Source: Rhynochetos jubatus
Lineage: Eukaryota > Chordata > Aves > Eurypygiformes > Rhynochetidae
Assembly (NCBI GenBank): GCA_027574665.1
Contig: CM050653.1
Location: 11,616,664-11,680,663, forward strand
Reading direction: 5' to 3'
Length of the DNA stretch: 64,000 nucleotides
Both the position numbers and the translations under genes were made by a program. Below the pieces are notes generated by a model that did not search any database, was not told where the DNA came from, and saw only the letters and a program-made list of their open reading frames with translations. Shown here in pieces: positions 50,587-59,800 of this stretch (positions within the stretch are counted from its first letter, which is position 1; every line of letters starts with the position of its first letter).

Positions 50587-50656
50587 CACACAGTAAATAA
50601 ATTTCAAGTGTTTAGTAAACCTTTGTAAACAACAGGATTTGAATGCCCGGACAAAC
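50587..50656 (-). CDS. Candidate internal exon (23 full codons), unidentified
   Basis: A very good minus-strand acceptor (GCCAGTTCTTTGTTACAG) is followed by 70 nt with a single open frame, FVRAFKSCCLQRFTKHLKFI then YCV, and a donor TGTG/GTGAGA. One base completes the upstream codon. The candidate at 51557-51594 leaves exactly two bases, so the two segments would join in frame. Composition is basic and cysteine-containing. The segment lies within a 124-codon open frame (50347-50721). No family is recognised. Confidence 0.27.
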
Positions 50657-51440
50657 CTGTAACAAAGAACTGGCGCTGAGGGATGGCAGGTTGAGGAAGC
50701 ACATCCCACCTTGGAGCCCATGGGCTCGTCTTGTGCCAGGACATGGCTGCGTGATGTTTCATCCTCGTACTCGGGGGAGCCAGGACTGATGACTGGGATG
50801 CAAACAGTGCAGGAGGAACCAAACCTCCTCTGTTCTTGCAGGCCCCCAACCTGACGTGAAGGGCAATAGATGGAGATGAGGCCACCTTCTCCTTAGGGGG
50901 TATAAAGTATTGAAACTACCTGCCATGGGAAGGCAAACATGTTGGGTGGTCCAAGGGAAGGGGGAAGTCACTTGTATCAAGACATACTACTTGACACCTT
51001 TAAAAATGTAAAAGGACATCATTTTTCATGACAAGGACGCAGACAAACAAGCTAGCTAAAACAAATTTGCACCCTTGCAACTATGGATGGAACAAAGACA
51101 GCAAAAATGGCAGATCTCTACGATAAATGTAAAATCAGGGATTTAATCGCCCCAATGATCAGAGGTAAAAAAAATCACTCTTTACAAAACATATTTCAGG
51201 TTCCATTATGTGGATCCAGGCAGCTCTTATCTGTGGAAAATCTTTAATGTCTCAATTTCTAATGCCACAGAGACCAGAGCAGCTTCGGAGCTATAAATTC
51301 TGGCCCAAGACTATACCCTTGGTGCCAATGTGCAAATCGACTGCCTCATCACTAATGCTATACAAATGCTAACTGGCAAGTTCTCAATAAAGAGAATTTG
51401 AACTATATACATTAATACACTGGCGCAGTATGCGTTGCTA

Positions 51441-51458
51441 CCCCCCCCACACACACAC
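51441..51458 (+). repeat. C8 followed by (AC)5
   Basis: A C homopolymer runs directly into an AC dinucleotide tract. It is a compound simple repeat prone to slippage. Confidence 0.85.
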
Positions 51459-51556
51459 TGGCAGCTGTAGATTAATTTTTTGAGATACTTCTTTTTGTAC
51501 GGTTGGCAGGTCTGGAAAAATACATTGGGACATAAATAAACTGTTACCTTTCTTAC

Positions 51557-51594
51557 GTGAAAGTGAGGCTATGTGGACTCCTCAAATACATTTC
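51557..51594 (-). CDS. Candidate 38-nt exon, phase-compatible with 50587-50656
   Basis: The minus-strand acceptor CCTGTTTTCATAG is followed by EMYLRSPHSLTF plus two bases, then the donor CAC/GTAAGA. Two of three frames contain stops. It is supported mainly by splice signals and the matching phase of the next candidate; chance remains likely at this length. Confidence 0.15.
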
Positions 51595-54500
51595 CTATGA
51601 AAACAGGTTTAAATTAAAACAGATAATGACAATTCCTGGCTGTACTTAAATAAAATAGAGCTACAAGCAAACCGTATTTTGGAGAAGGTAGATGATTCTC
51701 TGAAGAGCTTTTACCACCATTTATGGCATTAAGTGCTTCTTCATCTCAAAACTACAACATCCATGAGAAAAAGAGAGAGAGACGTATCTAGGTCCTACCA
51801 CTAAAATTATCTATCGGGATGAAGCAGCTCTGATCTCAGGGTATACGTTCTGACTTGTTCTTCATGTGAGTGCTTTCTGACTTAGTCTTTTCCAAGCTGC
51901 TGAAACACAACCTAAAACTGTATGAGAAGTTGTGAGCCGTGCTGCCTCGCCTGCTTCCTTCGGACAGCGACCTGGAAAGAAGCAGCCACCCTAGCCACAT
52001 TTCCATTCCGTGTGACTCAATGGCTGTAATACAGATTTTCACGCCTCTGCTTGAGGAGCTCTGACCATTCCGGCCTTTCATAATTACCACCTATTTTCCA
52101 GGTCACTAATTAGACTTTACAACACACTGTTCTTAGGAAAAAAGCACTGCCAAGATCAGTCACTTTCCACATCTCCTGTTTCTTTCACATTTGAGCTTTA
52201 CTGAATCTAAGTTTTCCAAGCTTTCTTCTGAAACTTCCCTGAGAATATAACTAAAATGTTATTACTAAATTTTGTATTTTTTCTAAACCTTAACATGATG
52301 CAATAAGCCAGTTCTCTTCCTCTAAATAGTGTGAAACCAAACGAGGTCAAACATGCCTCCTGATGCACAGCCCAAAACATTTAATTTATCCCCAGTATAA
52401 AATAAAAGATGAGATTATACACACTCTAAATTAAATACATATGTAACCAGAAACTTCATGAATATTTACAACAAAGGAGTCAGAATAATTATCAAATGCC
52501 CTGTTCTAAAAATGCAGCATTTAATCTGATGTGTGCAACGGTTGTAGATTGTGTCATAAATTGTTGCAATCAACTTAATTAAAAATACAGTATTACTTGA
52601 TCAAGATGGTTTATGTACATTCTAAAATTAAATATACTGCAGCTGTGAAAGCACTGGTTACACTTTTGAGAGACTATACCCTCTTAAGTATAAAACAGTA
52701 AATGTAGGAGGGCATTTTCCGTTATCTCCCAGCTCTGCGACCTCCAACGCCTACATTTCACTTCAGCATGTGCCGTCTCATTCCAGCCAGTGGGAATACT
52801 CACATGTTTAAATTTAAGCTGGCTCACGGCTTAGCTGTTCACATGTAATAGTCAGAACATAAATCAGATCACACTACAAAATTCTTGTTAAATTTTGCAC
52901 TTCTGCCAAAATCGCCTATCATTGCAGCCTGCCAGCCACAGCCTTGAACCTAACACGCGCCAGATACAATCCCTTTTAGGCCCAAGACTCATGTCAGATG
53001 CACAAAATTATTCCAGCATGTCGCAGGAACAAAGGCAACGTTTGCCTTCCACACACTGTTATTTAAACCCTATGTTCAATATATGCTTAAGGCTTATTAC
53101 ACGGACCCATTCTGTTAACAAAAGTAAATAGAGAAAGAAAACACGCCAGGAGCGACAAGCCAAGGAATTCAAGAAGTGTATAAAAACCGGCACTGAAAAG
53201 ATGGAGCGCAACAAACCATCCCATGGGGAACACACTGGCACTCTGACTGAAGGGACGGCTCGGTCTCTAGCGCTGCTTCGCAGCGCTTATTAACAGCAAG
53301 TATATGCAACACACATAGGAAGACTTACTCAAACCCTGGTCTGCTGTCATGTGATATACAAAAAAACCCAAAGGTGACCCTTTAAGGACCACCTAAAAGC
53401 CCCCTATTCTGGAGAACCACCTGTAGTGAGGAAAGCAGAACTGCAACACTCTCCAGAAAACAATGAGCGAGGAGTTATAAACGGAAATAAGGGTAAATGC
53501 CTTTTTCTTCCAATTCTGGATGGCCAGGGAAGTGCCCTTGTGAACACAGCTGGGCATCCCGTTGTTGAGTAGCTTGCACGAATCAAAAATGCTAGTGACG
53601 TTTGACTCAAACTTGTCTTCTACTTTCCCACCGCAAACTGTTCCTGTTTTGGTTTTAAACAAAACAACTCTTCAGTGCAGAGTTACACAGTAATACTTAA
53701 TACCCAGATAAGATTTTGAGTTGGAATATATTATCACTCAATAAGAACTACACTAATCACTGTAATTAAAATTCTATTTAAACAATTATTTTGGTATTAA
53801 AACTGTTTTCCACAGCCTTAGTCTCAATGTTGTTAATCCACTGTGAAGTTCTTTTTACTGAGCAAGAACAAAAGTTTTGTTGAGAAACTTCTTAATCGCA
53901 CAGTAAAGATCTTAGTTCTAATGCTGACGTTTAAGTTCTTAATAAGAAAATCCATTTCATTTTCTTTGGATAACAAGGAGACTTTTGACACCATTACATC
54001 TCACCGCACCAATTACTCTGCTCTGCGAAACACAGAGAATCCAATTCTCATTACAGCCAGCTACACTTGCCTAATCCCAAGCAATCGTGCGGTCCTGTAC
54101 ATACATAAATAAGGAAAGAATGGCCACACTTTTGCACTTCTCCATAGAAAAGACTGTGTGGCTCTGCTTTGGCCACGGTGATGCATCATACACAAGACTG
54201 TGCCAAAAACACAAGACCAAGTTGGCCCATCCGTCTGCTGCAGCATTACCGTGCCCGAGGTCTATTTAAAATCATTACCATTAATCTCTCCTTGTTTTCC
54301 TGTCATTAATCTAAATTAAAATAGACAACGTAATTTCAAAAGTGTAACTAATACCAAAAAGGAGGTGGCAATTAGAAAGCATTTTGTTCTCTGAGTTACT
54401 GACTCTTCCTTCCCAAGCCAGCCTTTCAATTTGCAAAGCGTCTTAAAAGAGCACATTCCTTAGATACTGATGGGCTCTGGCTGTGGTTAGGTTCTTATTA

Positions 54501-54840
54501 AAAGATTACGGCAATAAGCTTTTCCATACTGAATTTTACCTTCATTGAATGAAAATGAATTAGTCACACACTAAACAGCATCCGAAATTCAGAGGTTATG
54601 AAGATTTTAACGCTTTATAAATACCTCTGCTGCTTTTCAGATCCTGTTGAAGTCTTTTGGTTAACTAACTGCTTTTCTTTTGCAGTTGCATGCTACATGC
54701 TTTGGACAACCTTAGCCACGTTACATCCAGTGAATTTTTCCATTTACAATGAGCTGTAACAAGTAATATTCAAAAGAATAAGAAGTTTATACCTCCATAA
54801 ATTATGACTTTAAAATGCAAGAACTATTTAGTTGTATTAC
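51595..54840. other. AT-rich unique sequence, no gene seen
   Basis: Bases 52380-52690 are very AT-rich but not simple-sequence, with repeated TTAATT/AATTAA motifs, which is the look of a conserved non-coding element; conservation is untested. No repeat families are recognised. Confidence 0.35.
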
Positions 54841-54876
54841 CTTTGGTTGTAGCTTCTGATTTCTGTCTCATGACAT
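54841..54876 (-). CDS. Candidate 36-nt exon
   Basis: A very strong minus-strand acceptor (CTGTCTTCTTACTTTTTGATCCTGTAATAG) precedes an open frame reading VMRQKSEATTK, and a good donor follows (CAAAG/GTAATA). It enters needing one base and leaves one base. The candidate at 56909-56952 leaves one base, so the two would join in frame with an aspartate codon at the junction. Another frame is also open. Length makes it tentative. Confidence 0.2.
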
Positions 54877-55436
54877 CTATTACAGGATCAAAAAGTAAGA
54901 AGACAGCAGTATTTTTAATACAGCATACATGCCACTAGTAAAACACAATTGTTTACATCCCTAACCTATTGAAAAGGTCTTTAGTAAGTGTGAAATGGAA
55001 CACAAAAAATTAGAACATAGTTTTATAGTGGGAGTGCAAGATGTGCGAGGCTACTGAAAATCAGAAAGAGCCTTTGTTTCATTACAGCTGCTGTTAACAT
55101 TCAGGTGTAGTCGCAACCTACTTCACTGTGTGTTGTGAGTTAACCCCTGAGGGGTCCTGACAGAGTCAGGCTTACACAGAGCCAAGCAGAGGGCTCAAAG
55201 AATTTCAGACACTAAGCAAAAGTGAGCTTGACAGACACTCAGCACTTCAACAAAACCCAAGGTGGAAAAAGAAGAGACGTTCCTCCTCTGGGAATGCTAC
55301 ACAGAATTTGCTTGCATGCTTACATTCCTAACACCTGGAAAAAAACAAACAAACTGTGGCAACCCAGTGCTAGTTTAAAATGAGAAGTTAGTTCAATGTA
55401 GAACTTGGTGAGCAATATCTTTCATTATTGGAAGAG

Positions 55437-55500
55437 AAGAGCATAGAGCATTTCAGTTGGAAGGGACCTACAACAATCACCTAGTCCAACTGCAATACGC
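55437..55500 (-). mobile_element. Short CR1 3'-terminal remnant
   Basis: GCATTTCAGTTGGAAGGGACCTACAACAATCACCTAGTCCAACTGC matches the reverse complement of a CR1 3' end (GTTGGACTAG...GGTCCCTTCCAAC...). Only about 60 bp is recognisable, so it is either heavily truncated or old. Confidence 0.75.
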
Positions 55501-56908
55501 CAGATTTTCCAGCAGACCTGGAAATGGAAGGTGTATGGTCATTAAACCTCGCACACCACAAGAGAGACAACATGGCTTTCCTTTAATAAAACCTCACTTA
55601 CATCATGGTGAGTGATTTTAGGCTTCAGCAATCTGCTTTCTCACTTTGAACAGATCTAGCAGCATGGTCAATGTTAATTTCAGAATGCAGCACAATATGA
55701 TGAACGTCTACAGAAAAGTTATTTGAAACGGAAATTGTTAGTTGCATCAGGACCATCACCGCTTCAATACGGGAAGGATCCTTGCAGGGAGAAACAGCAG
55801 AGCGGTGGTGTTCTCACTCTGCACAGGAGCTAGAGCACCCGCGGAGAGCAACCTCCAGGCGTCGGACTGCTGTGTTGGATGGACAAAATTTAATGGACTG
55901 AAAAGTTTTAACAGCTCTAATGGAAAGTGTTAATAAGGAGTAGGAAAGAAAAGAGATAAAACTGTGAAAATAGTATCGTTCAGGTACTGCCAGGTGACAA
56001 AGCAATCACATGTATGAAGTCGTGGCGGGGGGACAACAGTAAAACTGTTATTCCTATATTCGGATGTTTACAACGCTACCAACCCCAAATCTAAGTCCCA
56101 AAATAGACAGTCACAGATCTGCCAAGCCTGGCTTTGCCAGCGCAGGGAAGTGCATCAGTGTGACGCAGAGCTCACGAGCTGAAGAGGCAGCAAGACGGGT
56201 CAGGAAGGAGTGGGAGAGCAGCCATCCAGTGATCCTCCAGCTCCACGCCACAGACATCAGTTACACATTTATGTTCCTCTGCCGTCTTTTTCCAATGAAG
56301 AGGACGTGCTATATTTAGTTCAAATCGTTCTTGTGACACGTTTTAAAGTCCTGGTGGCAAGCTGCATGTAAAGCGGTGCAATTAGAAGTTAAAACTCTAA
56401 ATGTAAAGGGTCTGAAAATACACAAGCCTGCAATTGCGTGTTATGGATAACTGCATCTGGTTTAGAAAACCCAGTTGGCTCATGTCAACCTTGTGAACTG
56501 ATCCTATACAGAATTAATCCTGCTGTTTAATCCCATGCTTCGAAACGATCTTGAAAACGTAACAGTTCGTTTTCTAGATCTCCTATTTCTGTACTACATG
56601 GAAGTGGTAACAAAACTATCTCTCAAAAATGGTTCTCCTACTTGTTCATACACTGACATGATCAAACTTTTCTTACACTATTTTTACCCTAATAATAATA
56701 GTGTAATTCCACCTCTGGCAGCCACAAGCATGCTTTTCCTTTTAGCCTTCTGTTGTGCCATTTAGACTTTCTGGAGTCAACACTAAAACCCTACAATTAA
56801 TTATACAAGAAAAAGTTGCAGCATAAATACTGGTTATTCTTTAGAAGAAAGTAGCAGCAGTGTTAAATAGAAACAATATAAGATCCAGTGACCACAGCAA
56901 AAACGTAC
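55501..56908. other. Unique sequence, no supported gene
   Basis: A minus-strand donor CATGAT/GTAAGT with an upstream SRLLKPKITHHD frame (near 55600) has a purine-rich acceptor region and is not called. Confidence 0.4.
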
Positions 56909-56952
56909 CTATTATAATGCACACATCACCAAAAGTGTGTACATTGCAACAG
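56909..56952 (-). CDS. Candidate 44-nt exon
   Basis: The minus-strand acceptor GCTGGATTTCATATGGCTCAG is followed by CCNVHTFGDVCIII plus one base, then the donor ATAG/GTACGT. Two of three frames contain stops. The exit phase fits 54841-54876. It is suggestive only, and no protein family is recognised. Confidence 0.2.
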
Positions 56953-57872
56953 CTGAGCCATATGAAATCCAGCACCAACTCAAATCTTGCAGCACAGGAG
57001 AATGCTATTTTGAACATCCATCTGTATCACAGCTGTAAATAACTTCACGTGTAGTCTTCATTAAAAACTGGCTAGCTGAATGAAATTACAAAGTATAATT
57101 GAATTTGAAAAGCCATCAGATACAGTGTGTCTTTCTCCTACACTAAGGTAAACACAAGTACTGTACAAACCAATAGACTCAGATAATCCTGACACAATCC
57201 TATCTGGGGGCTGGGATGATGATAAGAGGCAGGAAAAGGAGTTATGTTTCCCCTCCCAGACTTTCATCAGTTTTTCCATACCCAAGTCAAAACCAAAACC
57301 CAGGACAGTTATGTTTGTTTATGATCAGATAACCATAAACTAAGACCCTTCCGGTGTAACAGAGATATTTCATCAAATGTGAAGTTCCTTTGTTTTGTCA
57401 AGAACGTGAATAGATTTTCAACGTTTTCAAACCACTACCACCATAATATCCTTCTCCAAATAAGCCTGGTCATTTTTAAAACAACAAAAGCATTTGCTTG
57501 AGAACAGGTTGCAGTAGGACCTATACGAATTCCCTTCCTGCTGTCACTGCTGCTGAACCATTGCTCCTGGTATCTGTTCAGAGGGTGACACTCAGGAAAA
57601 CTCATCAGTTTTCATACAGCAAATTTCTTCTTAAATCTCTAAGACTGCCGTAAGAAATACAATGATAAAATTACTGTTGAAAGCACGGGGAGGGGGAATG
57701 TATATTCCCTACTAAAATACATCAGAGAGAAGAGAAGGCAAACTGGAAAATTTTCAACTCCCTTTTTTGGATCAATCTACTCTTAACTGCCGTTTCCTAA
57801 TTTCTTGTTCTCATTTTATTCAGTCACTCTGGAGTCAGAACAGAAAAAGCTAAGAGTACATATTCTGTTTTT
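56953..57872. other. Unique AT-rich sequence, no gene seen
   Basis: No repeat family. It includes the AATAAA for the candidate terminal exon just to the right. Confidence 0.4.
57815..57820 (-). terminator. Possible polyadenylation signal AATAAA
   Basis: CTGAATAAAATGAG on the minus strand lies about 53 bases after the stop of the candidate terminal exon at 57873-57947. The downstream sequence is not obviously GT-rich, which counts against strong use. Confidence 0.3.
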
Positions 57873-57947
57873 TTAACCTTTGAGATATTTTGCAATTGCA
57901 TTAATTTGTCTCTCCACTTCTTCACATCTCAAAGTCACTGTAGAAAG
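57873..57947 (-). CDS. Candidate last coding exon (24 codons plus TAA), unidentified protein
   Basis: The minus-strand acceptor is excellent (AACAATATTGT then TTCTCTCTTTAG), with a second strong AG ten bases on (CTTTCTACAG). The frame reads LSTVTLRCEEVERQINAIAK and then YLKG before TAA. This is a charged, helix-friendly C-terminus quite unlike random AT-rich DNA. It joins in phase 0 with the candidate exon at 58306-58390, giving ...ELWLHP/LSTVTLRCEEVERQ. An AATAAA follows about 53 bases after the stop. Together these make the pair the best coding candidate in the window. I do not recognise the protein. It would be the 3' end of a minus-strand gene whose upstream exons lie to the right. Confidence 0.42.
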   Translation of the reverse strand, partial: LSTVTLRCEEVERQINAIAKYLKG

Positions 57948-58305
57948 CTAAAGAGAGAAACAATATAGAAAATTAACATGTTCCCGTTTTTCTGCGTTGT
58001 TCACACAAAGCTTGGCTGCCTCAGGTACCAACTACAGAGATTCTCCAAAGGTACAGCTCTCCTGGCTACGTGCTGATCCTTCCATACTCCTAGACACTGC
58101 TGCCAACTGAGCTACTTCATTTGAATGCTGAGGACTAGTTAAAGGCAAAGACCAAATGGACATGCAAGTATTCCCAGAGGGATAGGAAGTAAGCACAAAG
58201 ACTGGAGCTGCCCAGTTTTCCGAACATCCCCTTCCTTAAGAACCACTTACAGGACTTTACAGGAATTTCACCTAATCACTTACCGGAACGAATGAACTGT
58301 CATAC
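57948..58305. other. Inferred intron between the two C-terminal candidate exons
   Basis: On the minus strand the stretch would begin GTATGACAG and end in TTCTCTCTTTAG. It also contains a stronger unused donor, TTCCG/GTAAGT at 58283/58284, and another GTAAGT at 58256. Confidence 0.3.
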
Positions 58306-58390
58306 TGGATGAAGCCAAAGCTCCATCTGATTGAGAATATCTTCTCTAGCAGTTTCATATCTTATCCAACTTTCAGAACTATTATACCCT
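58306..58390 (-). CDS. Candidate penultimate exon (28 codons), unidentified protein
   Basis: A superb minus-strand acceptor (TTTTCTGTGTTTACACAG) opens a frame GYNSSESWIRYETAREDILN then QMELWLHP, ending at CCA/GTATGA. The other frames stop early. The odd point is the donor: GTATGA is acceptable but weaker than CCG/GTAAGT 22 bases further on. Using the stronger donor would place an in-frame TGA inside the exon, so there may be an alternative, truncating isoform, or the exon may be non-coding. The phase matches the terminal exon at 57873-57947. One base completes an upstream codon. Charged, soluble, helical composition; no family recognised. Confidence 0.4.
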
Positions 58391-59295
58391 CTGTGTAAAC
58401 ACAGAAAACTCACGAGGACTCAGAGAAATTAGCACTCAGCAGGTTTAAAAGCAAACAAAAAAAATACTCAAACTAAAACAAAAGGCAGGATTTTTCCACA
58501 CAAACAAAATCATTACATTGTGAAACTCTATGCTGCAGAGGCCAAAAAGTGTAAGTGGTTTTATGGAAAAAATTCAGGGGAAGTTAGTTCATCGCTGATG
58601 ATTGAACGAGATGACCAAGCTAACAGCGTAGCTCGGAAAGTCTCCAGCTGGCCAACTGCGGGAGGGTCAGGGGATTCACCAGGGAAAAAGCTGTCCTGTG
58701 CTTACCCCTTCCTAACACTGTTACTGGCCAGGAACATGCTGGGCTTGTCTGATCCAATATAGCTGTTCCTACGAACGAAAACAGCAAGGAGGAGTCTGTT
58801 TGTCAAAGGACTGAAAACCATTTCGTTGTATACAGTCCTGGGCCATGATCTTTCCCCCAGGTTCTGTGTTAGCCTGTGTGATAATATCTGGGCACCAAAG
58901 GGGTTGAGGCCTGTTCGCTCTTTCACAAGGCTCTTCATTCAACCCATTTGTTTACGTACAAAACCCCACAACAGATATATATTAAAAATATGTCTATGGC
59001 TAAAGCCCCCTAATTTGGGGCAGTGAATGACAATTCACATCCTGAAACACAGGAAAGAATTTTGGCTACATTTACCTACTTACCTTGACTTTGTCACCCT
59101 TGTATGGACACCCCCCCAAAGTATTTCAAGGGTGTCCACACCAATAGGCTGGATCAACCTCAGCCCCCAGCTGACTTACTTGCAACTGTTCTGCTTAGAC
59201 AAGATCTCAGTGAACGTTACATTCACTTGTACCAGTGCATCATGGTTTACACAGCACAGTGTCTGCTATACTCCACATCAGCTCTTCTTACCAGG
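58391..59295. other. Unique sequence with further exon-like segments, not called
   Basis: A 43-nt minus-strand segment (58706-58748, KPSMFLASNSVRKG, donor GAAGGG/GTAAGC) would join in phase with 58306-58390. A segment near 59185-59265 reads NHDALVQVNVTFTEILSKQN before a GCAA/GTAAGT donor but has a weak acceptor beside the CR1. Both are leads for the upstream part of the same putative gene. Confidence 0.25.
59105..59138. repeat. Perfect 9-bp hairpin with 16-nt loop
   Basis: TGGACACCC and GGGTGTCCA flank CCCCAAAGTATTTCAA. The small stem may be fortuitous. Confidence 0.7.
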
Positions 59296-59800
59296 TCACA
59301 GAATCACAAAGTGGTTGAGTTTGGCAGGGACCACTGGAGATCTAGTCCAAAACCCCACCCTTCCTAAAGCAAGATCACCTAAAGCAGATTGCTCAGGGCC
59401 ACGAAGAGCTGGGTTTTGAATAGCTCAAAGAATGAGCTCAGCCTTGTTCATCGTGTTTTAAGAGTTTCCCGCACTTCAGGCTGTGGCCGTTACCTCTTGT
59501 CCTGTCACTGCATACCCTGAAGAGCCTGGCTCCGGCTTCGTTACTCCCCCCATCAGGTATTTATCCATACTGATAGGAACCCCGAGCCCCAGCTCTCTCA
59601 GCCCCTCCTTATGTGAGAGATGCTCCAAATTACATCACCATGTCCTTCACACATGTCCATGTCTGTTCTGTACTGGGGAGCCCAGCGCTGGAGCCAGCAT
59701 TCCCCACTCCCAAGCGGAGGGCCGGAGGAGGACCTGCTGGCGATGCTCTCCTGATGCAGCCCACGATGCTGTGGGCACGCTCTTCCTAGCACAGCCCCAC
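59296..59800 (-). mobile_element. CR1 LINE 3' fragment, about 500 bp
   Basis: On the + strand the fragment starts CACAGAATCACAAAGTGGTTGAGTTTGGCAGGGACC, then GGCCGTTACCTCTTGTCCTGTCACTGCATACCCTGAAGAG. It continues through CTCTCAGCCCCTCCTTATGTGAGA and CTGTACTGGGGAGCCCAGC to CCTGCTGGCGATGCTCTCCTGATGCAGCCCACGATGCTG. This is the reverse complement of a CR1 3' region of a subfamily different from the 48.3 kb copy. A 121-codon + strand frame lying inside it (59483-59848) is antisense CR1, not a gene. Divergence is moderate. Confidence 0.88.

Noticed and set aside
54550..54590. 31-nt minus-strand segment CVTNSFSFNE between splice-like sites
   Set aside because: Too short, and its phase does not fit the neighbouring candidates.
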